Shown here one piece after another: positions 52,185-64,000 of a DNA stretch of 64,000 nucleotides. Position numbers and translations under genes: made by a program. The DNA comes from an uncultured bacterium (GTDB lineage: Bacteria; Patescibacteriota; Saccharimonadia; Saccharimonadales; Saccharimonadaceae), in NCBI GenBank assembly GCA_937863415.1, contig CALMFC010000005.1, forward strand, positions 270,322-334,321, in the 5' to 3' direction. The stretch's first letter is position 1. Each line of letters opens with the position of its first letter. The notes beneath the pieces were generated by a model, which saw only the letters and a list, made by a program, of their open reading frames with translations, was not told the DNA's origin and searched no databases.

Positions 52185-52571
52185 ATGTTAAAGAAATTCG
52201 TTATTATTATTACGCTACTAGGCCCCTGTCTGTTAGCCATATTACTCAACGTCACAACGCCAGCAACAGCTGGCCCTTTTGGTATTCTGGCTATTTTTGT
52301 TTTTGCCTATCTGTCGTCTTTGGGTTTAACTACGATCATACTATTTGGCGTAAGTAGGGGTTTTGCTAAGCTATCTCATATCTTTATGGCTAGGAAACCG
52401 ATTACACCTATTACCCTAAAGATGTCATACAATTACTCAACCGTCATTGCTTTTGCTCCGATAATACTAATAGGGTTTCAGTCAGTGGGCGAGATCACAA
52501 TATATGAACTGCTTTTACTAGTACTTTTTATTATTATCGGCTGTATTTATGTTGCAAAAAGAATCAGGTAA
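52185..52571 (+). CDS. Hypothetical membrane protein, about four membrane segments
   Basis: 128 residues, hydrophobic segments at about 5-24, 31-60, 82-100 and 104-123. Not recognised. TATAGT (52167-52172) lies 12 bases before ATG 52185. The next gene, 44 bases on, has its own -10. Confidence 0.7.
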   Translation: MLKKFVIIITLLGPCLLAILLNVTTPATAGPFGILAIFVFAYLSSLGLTTIILFGVSRGFAKLSHIFMARKPITPITLKMSYNYSTVIAFAPIILIGFQSVGEITIYELLLLVLFIIIGCIYVAKRIR

Positions 52572-52602
52572 ATTATTAGGCTTATGCTTCATAAAGTCAT
52601 GG

Positions 52603-52608
52603 TATAAT
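52603..52608 (+). promoter_or_regulatory. -10 element of the acidic-protein/ATPase operon
   Basis: TATAAT seven bases before ATG 52616. Confidence 0.6.
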
Positions 52609-52615
52609 TACAGAT

Positions 52616-53041
52616 ATGAAACCAGAATCTCCGAAGACACATCAAGGCCCAGAGACTGCTCATCTTAGTGAGCATGCTTTTAGTCCCGAAAAGTCGGTCG
52701 AATTAAATAATCCTGAGGTAGATATAGATAGAGGCGCAGAACAATTTGAAAAACGAGCCGAAAGTAGCGCAGCAGTAGCAGATGTTGGAGTTGCAACAAC
52801 CTTACCAACACCTGTTATAGACGATCAAGTTAGTGATGACAATAATACAACAGCTACTACTGTCGACGCACCATTAGTTGCCGGAGACGACGATTTAATT
52901 GAGAAAGAATGGGTTGATAAGGCAAAGAAAATAGTTGCTGAAACCAAGAACGATCCATACATGCAAGAGGAACGAGTTAATAAACTTCAAGTTGATTATC
53001 TTAAAAAGCGATTTGGAAGGGAACTCGGTGCGGCAGATTAG
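52616..53041 (+). CDS. Acidic protein upstream of the T4SS-like ATPase
   Basis: 141 residues. The first 95 are disordered and rich in Glu, Asp, Thr and Pro; the last 45 (IEKEWVDKAKKIVAETKNDP, VNKLQVDYLKKRFGRELG) are helical and look like the conserved part. No membrane segment. Directly upstream of a conjugation-type ATPase, so it may be a substrate adaptor or regulator of it; function unknown. Confidence 0.75.
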   Translation: MKPESPKTHQGPETAHLSEHAFSPEKSVELNNPEVDIDRGAEQFEKRAESSAAVADVGVATTLPTPVIDDQVSDDNNTTATTVDAPLVAGDDDLIEKEWVDKAKKIVAETKNDPYMQEERVNKLQVDYLKKRFGRELGAAD

Positions 53042-53071
53042 CAATCTACTAAGTGGGGATAGGTAGGTATA

Positions 53072-55810
53072 ATGAGTTTTTGGATTACAGCAGGTATTGT
53101 TTTTATCTTGGGCATCTCGGTGTCTGTGTTTATTTTTTTGCAATACCGTAAAACCCTTCGCGAGGCAAAGAACTACGAACGCGGCCTCAAAATGGTGTCT
53201 TTATACATTCACATACCACCCTCGGGCGATGACTTAGAGGCTAATGGTCGAGATGAACGCGACGTAACTGAAGAGGTGTTGTCTCAGGCTCAGGTTATGT
53301 ACAATATTATTTCTAGTACTACACAAAAGGGATTTAAGAGTCGAATGTACGGGCAGCGACATATATCTTTTGAGATAGTTGCGCACGATGGTTTAGTGCA
53401 CTATTACGTAGTTGTTCCAACGGTGTTGATTGACGTGGTGCGTCAAGCTGTGGCATCTGCCTATCCATCAGCGAGACTTGAAGAGGTGGAAGATAAAAAT
53501 ATTTTTAGCCAGACCGGTAAAATTAGTGGCACAATTGGTGGCGAGTTTACGCTTAAGAAGAGTTTCGTTTATCCAATAGCAACCTATCAAGAGTCAAAGC
53601 GTGACGCCGCCAGAGCACTTTTGAACGCTCTTTCTACTGTCACTAAAGATGATGGTGTATCGGTTCAGCTATTGATGAGGCCGGCACCAGAGGGTTGGAC
53701 TAAAAGTTCTATTTTTACAGCCAATCAAATCAAAAAAGATAAGGGTGTTAAGAAATCAAGCATCGGGTCAACACTTAACCCAAAAGATTTACTGGGGGCA
53801 CTTTGGAAACCACCAGAAACATCTGAGGTAAAGCCCGAAGATAAGCAGTTATCGTCACTTGAGCAGGGGTTAGTTGAATCTATCGAAGAGAAAACTCGTC
53901 ATCCGGGTTACGAGGTGTTAGTTAGGGTGGTGGTATCATCAAATACAACAGCCAGGTCACAGGCGATACTAAAGAATATTATTGCCGCTTTTTCTTTATT
54001 TGATTCTACAACCAACAACGGCTTTAAATTCAGCATATCAAAAGACATCGAAGAGCTTGTTACTGCTTATATATTTAGATTTTTTCCACAAAGCGTGACT
54101 CAGAATATTTTAAATAGCGTTGAACTAGCAACACTATTCCATCTGCCAGATCAAAGTAGTATTCCAACATCGCAAGTACAGAGACAGATGGCTAAACAGG
54201 TTGATGGGCCAACGCAAACGATGGAAGAAGGATTTTTGCTGGGTTATAACGAGTTTCGTGGAGTCAAAAAGCAGATTAGACTTAGTTCAAACGACCGACG
54301 CAGACATACTTATATGATTGGTCAAACCGGTACAGGTAAGTCTGGGCTGCTAGAGAATTTGGCATTCCAGGACATGATGGATGGTCGTGGCTTCGCTTTT
54401 ATTGACCCACACGGTGATTCTGTTGAGAAGTTACTTGGAATGGTTCCAAAAGAGCGCGTTGAAGACGTTATCTACTTTAACCCAAGCGATATGGAAAATC
54501 CTATCGGATTGAATCTTTTCGAGTTTGAAACCGAAGATCAACAAGATTTCTTAATTCAAGAATCAATTTCTATGCTATATAAACTGTACGATCCGGGGCA
54601 TACAGGTATTATTGGTCCGCGTTTTGAATCGTGGTTTCGTAATGGTGCCAAAACTGTAATGAGTGATCCAGCTGGTTCTTCATTCTTAGACGTCCAACAG
54701 GTCTTTATCGATCAGTCATTCACTGATGAGAAGATGAAATATATTACTAATAGAGTAGTGTTGGATTTCTGGAACAAGGAAATGGCACAAACACCCGACT
54801 CTGCGAAGGGTGAGATTTTGGGCTGGTTCGCCAGTAAATTCGGCGCGTTCCTAGGGAATGACACACTACGAAATGTCATTGGTCAGACCAAGAGTGGCTT
54901 TAATTTAAGAGACATTATGGACAACAAAAAGATTTTACTTGTTAATTTATCTAAAGGTCGATTGGGCGAGCTTAACTCGCAGTTACTGGGGATGGTTTTT
55001 GTAATGAAATTCCAGGCAGCGGCAATGGGTAGAGCAAATATGCCAGAGGATCAACGCGAAGACTTCTCGTTATTTGTTGATGAGTTTCAGAATTTTGCGA
55101 CCGATAGCTTTGAGTCGATTTTGTCCGAGGCGCGAAAATATCGATTGAATCTGGTATTAGCTAATCAGTTCATGACCCAATTAACAGACAATATCCGAGA
55201 GGCGATTTTAGGAAATATCGGCACTGTAATTAGTGGACGAATTGGTATAACTGATGCGGAAGTTCTTCAGAAGAAGTTTTTGCCTACATTTGATGCCGAA
55301 GATTTAACTAAATTGCCCAACTATCAAACTATTACGTCAGTTATGATTAATGGCGTGCCGTCTGCGGCGTTTAGTATGTCGCTCATTCCTCCGATGGGGA
55401 CATCAAATACTCAGTTAGCTGATGCATTAAAGCGGTTGTCCGCAGCAAAGTATGGACGTCCTCGTGCGGTTGTAGAGTCAGAGATATTTACGCGACTTGG
55501 TTCGGGTGACGCAGCCAAAAAAGCCAAGATGGAAGCTTTAAAGAAAGCTCAACAAGAAAGAATGAACACAATGCGCACGGGGCCTGTGCAGGGTGCTCCT
55601 GGAGGTGGTGGGGCTTCGTTTTTGGATGAATGGCTAGCTAAGCGTCAGCAGATAGCATCGACAGGGTCTAGTGGCCCCGCTACTCCAACTAAGCGTAATG
55701 ATGGTATAGAACAAAAGGATAGTAACGTAGCCTCACAAGATAACACAGATCAGTTCCAAGTTAAATCATCCGACAAGTCAGATGATGAAGTGTCTATAAA
55801 ACTTCGATAA
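53072..55810 (+). CDS. Type IV secretion-type (VirD4/TraG-like) membrane ATPase
   Basis: 912 residues. One N-terminal membrane segment (about 4-25, ITAGIVFILGISVSVFIFL), then a large domain (about 30-400) of no known fold, Walker A MIGQTGTGKSGLLENLA (near residue 416), AFIDPHGDS, Walker B LFVDEFQNF (near 668), and ANQFMTQL as in TraG/TraD/VirD4 couplers. The tail is Gly, Pro and Ser rich. Such genes occur in Saccharibacteria without a full conjugation apparatus. It could move protein or DNA across the envelope in contact with the host. No relaxase or VirB genes are in the window. Confidence 0.85.
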   Translation: MSFWITAGIVFILGISVSVFIFLQYRKTLREAKNYERGLKMVSLYIHIPPSGDDLEANGRDERDVTEEVLSQAQVMYNIISSTTQKGFKSRMYGQRHISFEIVAHDGLVHYYVVVPTVLIDVVRQAVASAYPSARLEEVEDKNIFSQTGKISGTIGGEFTLKKSFVYPIATYQESKRDAARALLNALSTVTKDDGVSVQLLMRPAPEGWTKSSIFTANQIKKDKGVKKSSIGSTLNPKDLLGALWKPPETSEVKPEDKQLSSLEQGLVESIEEKTRHPGYEVLVRVVVSSNTTARSQAILKNIIAAFSLFDSTTNNGFKFSISKDIEELVTAYIFRFFPQSVTQNILNSVELATLFHLPDQSSIPTSQVQRQMAKQVDGPTQTMEEGFLLGYNEFRGVKKQIRLSSNDRRRHTYMIGQTGTGKSGLLENLAFQDMMDGRGFAFIDPHGDSVEKLLGMVPKERVEDVIYFNPSDMENPIGLNLFEFETEDQQDFLIQESISMLYKLYDPGHTGIIGPRFESWFRNGAKTVMSDPAGSSFLDVQQVFIDQSFTDEKMKYITNRVVLDFWNKEMAQTPDSAKGEILGWFASKFGAFLGNDTLRNVIGQTKSGFNLRDIMDNKKILLVNLSKGRLGELNSQLLGMVFVMKFQAAAMGRANMPEDQREDFSLFVDEFQNFATDSFESILSEARKYRLNLVLANQFMTQLTDNIREAILGNIGTVISGRIGITDAEVLQKKFLPTFDAEDLTKLPNYQTITSVMINGVPSAAFSMSLIPPMGTSNTQLADALKRLSAAKYGRPRAVVESEIFTRLGSGDAAKKAKMEALKKAQQERMNTMRTGPVQGAPGGGGASFLDEWLAKRQQIASTGSSGPATPTKRNDGIEQKDSNVASQDNTDQFQVKSSDKSDDEVSIKLR

Positions 55811-55813
55811 AAG

Positions 55814-56386
55814 CTAAGACTTTTTACCTGTAATAAGTATACGAAGATAGTCGTATAGGATTCCGATGGTCCATCCTACAATAAATGCTGCGATTGTTTC
55901 AAAACCAGACAGTCTGTAGCCGATTGTTTTGGCTACTATATATACAGCTAGTGTTAGGATGAAGGCTGATACTGCGCCGGATAATACTGCATTTGGTCTT
56001 GCGACTGTGCTACCGACTACGTCGCTAACTTTCTCGACAGTCTTGTTGTGTATCACTTTGCTAAATACACGTTTAGCTAGAGGCAGTTCGCTTTGAACTT
56101 GTTTCATTGTACGTTTGAAGCTGTCGTTTTTTTGCCTTTTACTAATAGGTCCACGTCGACTGGTAGATTTTGGCTGTTTTTCCGCCTTGTTATTATCGGT
56201 TTCTATTTTTGCGGCAGATTCAAGAGCTTCTGACTTTGCCCGTTCAGCAGCAGCATCCGCATCTCTTTCGGATAACTCTGCTTGTTTTTCGATATCGTCT
56301 TTGGCTTTTTCAAGTTGTTCAGATGAAGCCTCGATGGATTCAACCTTAGCCTCTTGATTGTTGTCTAATTGTTCAGGACTACTCAT
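55814..56386 (-). CDS. Membrane protein with Glu/Lys-rich coiled N-terminus
   Basis: 190 residues. The first 75 are a charged helix (EASSEQLEKAKDDIEKQAEL, DADAAAERAKSEALESAAKI), then a basic linker and two or three hydrophobic segments (VLSGAVSAFILTLAVYIVAK, FETIAAFIVGWTIGILYDYLRI). GGTGGAAAT before ATG is a Shine-Dalgarno. The stop faces that of the ATPase at three bases. Unknown function; similar long-helix membrane proteins may act as envelope spacers. Confidence 0.75.
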   Translation of the reverse strand: MSSPEQLDNNQEAKVESIEASSEQLEKAKDDIEKQAELSERDADAAAERAKSEALESAAKIETDNNKAEKQPKSTSRRGPISKRQKNDSFKRTMKQVQSELPLAKRVFSKVIHNKTVEKVSDVVGSTVARPNAVLSGAVSAFILTLAVYIVAKTIGYRLSGFETIAAFIVGWTIGILYDYLRILITGKKS

Positions 56387-56412
56387 ATTTCCACCCTTTC
56401 AGATCGTAATTT

Positions 56413-57681
56413 CTATATTGACCCAGCGTTAACGTTGCGTCGTACCAGTCTAACTTCCTCACGTACTTGGCGTGTTCTAGCGTAAAAGAACGTTGCAATG
56501 GCTAGAACTATACCTGCGAAAATCATGTTTTCGGTTGGGCCGGTGTGAGGCAGTTCTTTGACGACTTTTTCGATAACTTTTGGAGCGGGGCAGTCGACGT
56601 TAATGTTTATCGAGTTGCCGTAAGTGTTGGTCATTATACAGTCAAATGATGCATTGTCGCTACTGCCTTGTGCGGTAGCAGGTATGGTGTCCGGAAGACG
56701 AACAACGAATGTTCTGGTTTGTTTAGCTCCTGGGTCTAGTTTTACATCACCCCAAGATAAAACTTTCGTATCCTTATCGAGTGTGCCGCCACCATTATCA
56801 ACTAAGCTTGCGTAGTCTAACACATCAGATAGATTCTCTTCTAGTGGTGTTGTGGTTGGGCTAAGCCCCGTGTTAGATATGCTAATAGTGTAGCTGATTT
56901 GGTCACCAGCATGAGCGGTCTTGGTAGATGCGTCAACAAAACCTTGAGAAGTATTTGTTGCTGTTTTTGATTTTTCGATGTGAGGGATACACGATTTATC
57001 ATTAATCCACAAAGATTCGTTGCCTGGACATGGTTGACATTCTTTGCTGCTGGCTAGTATTTCTGAATTAACGACACATTTAGGTGGTGGTGGGGGCGGC
57101 GGAACAATATCAGTGACCAAGTTGCCGCAGGCTTGCATAATAGCGAACCAACCAACCTTTTTGGAATAGCCGACCCAACCCCATATACGTGCATTGGATC
57201 CTTCAGATAGTTTGAGCGGCCTAGAGTACACTGTAGTTACAATATTTCCGTTTGAGTCAGGTATGCTGTATTGCCTTTCGCCCTGTGCATAACTAAAACG
57301 TGGCCCAAAACCCCACGATAACTTGTCACCAGCAATCCAAGATGTGAAGGTTGTTGCGGCAATCTCAGCCCTAGTTATGCCGACATAGTTCATGGTATCT
57401 TTGAGGTGTTTTGTGTTGGCGTCATAGGGTACGAGAAAGTTATTGAGCGATCTATTGGCGCCGAGGCCCAAGCCCCCAGAAACCATGTCTCTTGGGCTAG
57501 ATGCATTAGCTGATTCAGGCGGTTGAAATACAGCCAAAGACTGAACCACCAGGGCTAAGACAACAAAAATTAGACCAATTCGCCTGGTTGCTTCTTCTTT
57601 ACGTAGTCGCTTTGCGTAAAAGCCAAGCTGACCAACTAACGCTGGACTGAACGGTAGATTTGATACTATTTTTCGAAACAT
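56413..57681 (-). CDS. Surface protein with DUF11-type repeat and LPxTG-like anchor
   Basis: 422 residues. A signal anchor at about 35-55 (IGLIFVVLALVVQSLAVF), a unique domain, then six cysteines after a poly-Pro run (IVPPPPPPPKCV), then one DUF11/Big-type beta domain (about 245-345: KTAHAGDQISYTISISNTGLSPTTTPLEE in pieces), then ELPHTGPTEN, a hydrophobic stretch and an Arg-rich tail, a sortase-type C-terminus. It is likely a wall- or membrane-anchored adhesin. The motif is LPHTG, so a sortase must exist elsewhere. Confidence 0.82.
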   Translation of the reverse strand: MFRKIVSNLPFSPALVGQLGFYAKRLRKEEATRRIGLIFVVLALVVQSLAVFQPPESANASSPRDMVSGGLGLGANRSLNNFLVPYDANTKHLKDTMNYVGITRAEIAATTFTSWIAGDKLSWGFGPRFSYAQGERQYSIPDSNGNIVTTVYSRPLKLSEGSNARIWGWVGYSKKVGWFAIMQACGNLVTDIVPPPPPPPKCVVNSEILASSKECQPCPGNESLWINDKSCIPHIEKSKTATNTSQGFVDASTKTAHAGDQISYTISISNTGLSPTTTPLEENLSDVLDYASLVDNGGGTLDKDTKVLSWGDVKLDPGAKQTRTFVVRLPDTIPATAQGSSDNASFDCIMTNTYGNSININVDCPAPKVIEKVVKELPHTGPTENMIFAGIVLAIATFFYARTRQVREEVRLVRRNVNAGSI

Positions 57682-57749
57682 AGTTTTTTATTTTTTGTTA
57701 TACCTCTTGTAGAACACTTTAGCATAACAAATATGTTCAGCGCAATAGC

Positions 57750-57778
57750 TTGAGTGAACACAAATTGTTCGCTATAAT
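57750..57778 (+). promoter_or_regulatory. Promoter of gyrB-gyrA
   Basis: TTGAGT (57750-57755), 17-base spacer, TATAAT (57773-57778). A 6-bp inverted repeat TGTTCA/TGAACA surrounds the -35. Confidence 0.75.
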
Positions 57779-57791
57779 AGTAATATTGTAA

Positions 57792-59810
<2,019 letters not shown>

Positions 59811-59812
59811 TC

Positions 59813-62329
59813 ATGGACGATGAAGAAAATACAACACTAAACGAAGGACAACTACCAGAAATACCTCAGACCCATTCTCGTTTGGTTGAGAAACGAACTG
59901 TTGAAGATGTCATGGAAGATAGCTTTTTCCGTTATTCAATGAGTGTTATCATTGAGCGTGCTTTACCAGATGTGCGAGACGGCCTAAAACCTGTACATCG
60001 TCGAATCCTGTATTCTATGGGTCAGCAAAACTTACGTCCAGGTAGCAAGTTTAGTAAAAGTGCGCGTATTGTCGGTGATGTTATGGGTAAGTATCACCCG
60101 CATGGTGATTCATCTATCTATGATTCAATGGTCCGTTTAGCTCAAGATTGGGTTATGCGCTACAAATTAGTAGATGGTCAGGGTAACTTTGGATCAATGG
60201 ATGGTGACCCAGCTGCTGCTAGCCGTTATACAGAGGCTCGACTTGGCCGGGCCGGTAATGAGTTATTAACTGATCTGGATAAAGATACAGTAGATTTCAG
60301 GGATAACTATGATGGCTCTGAGACTGAACCTTCAGTTTTGCCTTCAAAACTTCCGAACATCTTACTAAACGGCCAGATTGGTATTGCGGTAGGTATGGCT
60401 ACCAGCATCCCACCACATAACCTTGGGGAGTTAGTCGATGCAACCGTACATATGATTGACAATCCAGAACACACATTGGACGACTTGATGAAATATATCA
60501 AAGGTCCAGATTTTCCAACTGGTGCAATAGTTTATGGTGGGTCGCCAATGCGACAAGCTTATCAAACGGGGCGCGGTAGTGTTACGATCCGTGCCGTAAC
60601 AACAATCGAAGAGACCAAAAAAGGTCGTAGTCAAATTGTCATCACTGAAATGCCATTTGGTGTAAATAAAGCAACACTTATAGAGAAGATTGCTGAACTG
60701 CATAAAGATAAAAAGATAGTCATAAGCGATTTACGTGACGAAAGTGCACGCGGTAAAGTCCGTGTTGTGATTGAACTACGCAAGGATTCTTATCCAAAGA
60801 AAATATTAAATCAGTTGTTCAAGATGACAGCCATGCAGACAAACTTCAATTACAATATGCTGGCATTAATTGATGGAATTCAACCAAAAGTTTTGGGCCT
60901 ACAGGAGATTTTGACTGAATTTGTTAAACACAGGCAAGTTGTAGTAAGGCGTAGGACTGAGTTTGAGCTAAAGGCTGCTAAAGCTCGTGCTCATATACTA
61001 GAAGGCTATAAAATTGCGCTCGATCACATAGATGAGGTCATTAAGTTGATCCGTGCAAGCCAAACATCAGAAGCTGCTCAAGAAGGGTTGATGAAGAAGT
61101 TCGGGCTATCTGAAATACAAGCTCAGGCAATTCTAGCCATGCAGCTGCGTCGTTTGACTGGGTTAGAGCGCGATAAGATTGAAAGTGAACTCGCAGAACT
61201 ATTGGCAATGATTGCTGAGTTCGAACGAATCCTAGCTAATGAAAGCGAAATTTTGCGCATTATCAAAGAAGAGCTTTTGGAAATGAAGGAAAAGTACGGC
61301 GATGAGCGTAGGTCAAAGATAATCAATAGTGAGCTCGGCAAGTTTAGTGACGAAGAGTTAATACCAGAAGAAGATTCAGTTATATTACTTACAACCGAGA
61401 ATTACATTAAACGAACGCTCGTTAGCGAATACCGTAGGCAACATCGAGGAGGCAAGGGCAAGCGTGGTATGACAACCAAGGAAATGGACGTCATTGATCA
61501 GTTAATTCCTGCAACGACACATGATTGGCTGCTGTTCTTTACGAATAAGGGTCGTATCTTCCGTCTAAAGGCTTACGAAGTTCCGGCAGCTAGTTTGGCG
61601 GCTAAGGGTGTTGCTGCTGTTAACCTACTGCAACTCCAGCCAGAAGAAAAAATTACATCAATAATTAGACATGAAAAAGATGCTAGCGAAGATGGATTCC
61701 TATTTATGTCAACGATAAGAGGTACGATAAAGAAAACTCCGCTTAAGGATTACGCAAATATTCGGACTAATGGTCTTATAGCTATTAGGTTAGATGAAGG
61801 TGATGAGCTGCGATGGATCCAAAAAACATCGGGAGAGAACGACGTAGTTATTTCAACTTCAGCAGGTCAAGCAATTAGATTCAACGAAAAGGACGCTCGA
61901 CCAATGGGTCGAACCGCCAGGGGCGTACGAGGTGTTAGGTTGCGCCCACACGACAAGGTTGTTGGTATGGATATTGTTGACGATGATAGTCAAAAATTAC
62001 TTGTCATTAGTGAAAATGGCTACGGTAAAGTTACAAAGGTTTCGAACTTCCCGACTCATAAGCGTGGTGGTGTGGGTATTAAGGCTGCTGTAGTAACTGC
62101 AAAGACCGGTCCTATTATTTCGGTTCGAACACTTGAACCAGATGCAAGCGAAGCTTTACTTATATCTGATAAGGGTCAGGCAATTAGGGTTGGGCTAAAG
62201 GATATTCCTACTTTGGGTCGGACAACCCAGGGTGTGCGTGTTATGCGTATGAGCGATGGCGACAAGGTTGCTTCGCTAGGATTAATGCCAGAGCAGACAA
62301 AAGATGAAGAAAAAGAAGAAGAGGCGTAG
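59813..62329 (+). CDS. gyrA: DNA gyrase subunit A
   Basis: 838 residues. Winged-helix domain with [20 protein letters not shown] (Ser at position 83 and Asp at 87 in E. coli numbering, quinolone-sensitive form), catalytic Tyr in [10 protein letters not shown], coiled coil, and a C-terminal propeller with the GyrA box as [10 protein letters not shown]. The box with Arg-Gly-Gly-Lys-Gly makes it gyrase rather than topoisomerase IV. Confidence 0.98.
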   Translation: MDDEENTTLNEGQLPEIPQTHSRLVEKRTVEDVMEDSFFRYSMSVIIERALPDVRDGLKPVHRRILYSMGQQNLRPGSKFSKSARIVGDVMGKYHPHGDSSIYDSMVRLAQDWVMRYKLVDGQGNFGSMDGDPAAASRYTEARLGRAGNELLTDLDKDTVDFRDNYDGSETEPSVLPSKLPNILLNGQIGIAVGMATSIPPHNLGELVDATVHMIDNPEHTLDDLMKYIKGPDFPTGAIVYGGSPMRQAYQTGRGSVTIRAVTTIEETKKGRSQIVITEMPFGVNKATLIEKIAELHKDKKIVISDLRDESARGKVRVVIELRKDSYPKKILNQLFKMTAMQTNFNYNMLALIDGIQPKVLGLQEILTEFVKHRQVVVRRRTEFELKAAKARAHILEGYKIALDHIDEVIKLIRASQTSEAAQEGLMKKFGLSEIQAQAILAMQLRRLTGLERDKIESELAELLAMIAEFERILANESEILRIIKEELLEMKEKYGDERRSKIINSELGKFSDEELIPEEDSVILLTTENYIKRTLVSEYRRQHRGGKGKRGMTTKEMDVIDQLIPATTHDWLLFFTNKGRIFRLKAYEVPAASLAAKGVAAVNLLQLQPEEKITSIIRHEKDASEDGFLFMSTIRGTIKKTPLKDYANIRTNGLIAIRLDEGDELRWIQKTSGENDVVISTSAGQAIRFNEKDARPMGRTARGVRGVRLRPHDKVVGMDIVDDDSQKLLVISENGYGKVTKVSNFPTHKRGGVGIKAAVVTAKTGPIISVRTLEPDASEALLISDKGQAIRVGLKDIPTLGRTTQGVRVMRMSDGDKVASLGLMPEQTKDEEKEEEA

Positions 62330-62773
62330 TTGATCAACCTGAATTTAATATCCCCATATATTATTGCTATAACAGCAGGTTGGTTAATTTCTCACGTCAT
62401 AAAGTACTTTGTTAGTAGATTGAGAGGTGAGAACCTACAATCAGCACAAGTGTATTTACTGAGGTCGGGTGGAATGCCATCAGCACATACAACTGCCGCA
62501 TTTGCACTTTTAACTGTTATTGGATTAATAGATGGTGTCAGTAGTGGCTTGTTTGGGGTATCTTTATTGTTTGCGTTGATTGTAATGCATGATGCCATAA
62601 GGGTCAGGCGATCATCAGGTGAACAGGGGTTGGCTCTCCGCAAATTATTAACAGATCTAAAAAGCAAGATACCTTTACCGCGTGCTGCACAGGGCCATAC
62701 GCCACTTGAGGTATTGCTTGGTGCGGTCTTGGGTGTAATAATTGGCTTAGTTGTGTTTTTTGCAACAAGGTAA
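62330..62773 (+). CDS. DUF212 (divergent PAP2-like) membrane protein
   Basis: 147 residues from TTG 62330, directly after the gyrA stop. The segments LLRSGGMPSAHTTAAFAL and HDAIRVRRSSGEQGLALRKLL, GHTPLEVLLGAVLG, are those of the YuiD/DUF212 family, which resemble acid phosphatases of the PAP2 type. Four membrane segments. Possibly a lipid phosphatase. Part of the gyr transcript. Confidence 0.88.
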   Translation: MINLNLISPYIIAITAGWLISHVIKYFVSRLRGENLQSAQVYLLRSGGMPSAHTTAAFALLTVIGLIDGVSSGLFGVSLLFALIVMHDAIRVRRSSGEQGLALRKLLTDLKSKIPLPRAAQGHTPLEVLLGAVLGVIIGLVVFFATR

Positions 62774-62786
62774 CAGAATAATACTC

Positions 62787-62816
62787 TTGACTAATCAGTA
62801 GGGATTGGGGTATTCT
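62787..62816 (+). promoter_or_regulatory. rRNA operon promoter
   Basis: TTGACT (62787-62792), 18-base spacer, TATTCT (62811-62816). Leader about 200 nt to the 16S gene. Confidence 0.65.
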
Positions 62817-62872
62817 GGATACCAGTCTGGTCGCACGAATTGAACAAAACAATGTGGAGTTGCAACAGATAA

Positions 62873-62889
62873 TGGTCTTTAACAATTTA
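62873..62889 (+). promoter_or_regulatory. rrn boxA antitermination site
   Basis: TGGTCTTTAACAATTTA is nearly identical to the E. coli rrn boxA (TGCTCTTTAACAATTTA), the RNA site bound by NusB and S10 to prevent premature termination. Confidence 0.8.
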
Positions 62890-63002
62890 GTTGTGCAAAT
62901 CATCGTCAGTTTATGTCACGACCAATTGGACGCAGATTCAAATTTATTTGTTTCTTGCTAAATGCGGAAGTGAGATCTCTTAGGAGATATTGAGTATATG
63001 AT

Positions 63003-63024
63003 TGTATCGATTTATCGATACATT

Positions 63025-63029
<5 letters not shown>
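63003..63029 (+). terminator. Terminator-like hairpin at the 16S 5' boundary
   Basis: TGTATCGA (63003-63010), loop TTTA, TCGATACA (63015-63022), followed by seven T. It has the form of an intrinsic terminator but lies within the rRNA leader, immediately before the mature 16S start. The boxA upstream would allow read-through; it may be a processing signal or an attenuator. Confidence 0.55.

Positions 63030-64000
<971 letters not shown>

Overview
The window reads as chromosome of a Candidatus Saccharibacteria (TM7) or closely related Patescibacteria/CPR cell. The evidence is a 16S rRNA 5' portion with the TM7-like reading GCCGCGGTCATACG in the 530 region, tightly packed housekeeping genes, large Saccharibacteria-style membrane and surface proteins, a complete type IV pilus locus, and TGA used as a stop (not the recoded glycine of Gracilibacteria). 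The sequence carries no phage or IS modules.

Layout. 1-10000: end of holA, rpsT, a degenerate DHH protein, a PIG-L deacetylase, truB-rpsO-NUDIX-pnp, a family-4 uracil-DNA glycosylase and RNase J. 10000-20000: a pilin/RCC1 fusion, ftsK, rpsF-ssb-rpsR-efp, a 2H phosphoesterase, tlyA and ychF. 20000-33700: secreted surface proteins and the pilus locus (pilM, N, O, a small anchored protein, pilB, pilT, pilC, a pilin, pilD, then four minor-pilin-like genes). 33700-45300: xer, ndk, tRNA-Arg, a PH-domain protein, a PpiC-like foldase, sodA, tRNA-Asp, tRNA-Thr, a glycosyltransferase pair, a newly read 44-codon gene, tRNA-Val, thrS, an alkyltransferase-like protein, miaA, a winged-helix regulator, an MBL-fold protein and rpmB. 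45500-52600: an M50 protease, a 6S-like RNA, a NUDIX/RNase HI fusion, rnpB, infC-rpmI-rplT, comM, ssrA (tmRNA), then about 1.2 kb without genes that contains a strongly structured RNA candidate. 52600-62800: a conjugation-type ATPase with an acidic partner, an LPxTG-like surface protein, gyrB-gyrA and a DUF212 membrane protein. 62800-64000: rRNA promoter, boxA and the start of the 16S gene.

Two themes recur. First, many transcription units begin with a -10 hexamer only 6-9 nt upstream of the start codon, so their mRNAs should be leaderless, while genes inside operons or with long leaders carry Shine-Dalgarno sequences. infC, and probably the UDG gene, appear to start at ATC. Second, several enzymes have lost cofactor or catalytic residues: UDG without its Fe-S cysteines, PilB without zinc cysteines, a NUDIX domain without its box, a DHH protein without its motifs, and ThrRS without a TGS domain. 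Surface biology (pili, a seven-bladed RCC1 pilin, a sortase-type substrate, a T4SS-type ATPase) fits an epibiont that attaches to a host cell. The best candidates for something undescribed are the structured RNA near 51.8-52.1 kb, the propeller-tipped pilin and the 44-aa microprotein with a near-consensus promoter.
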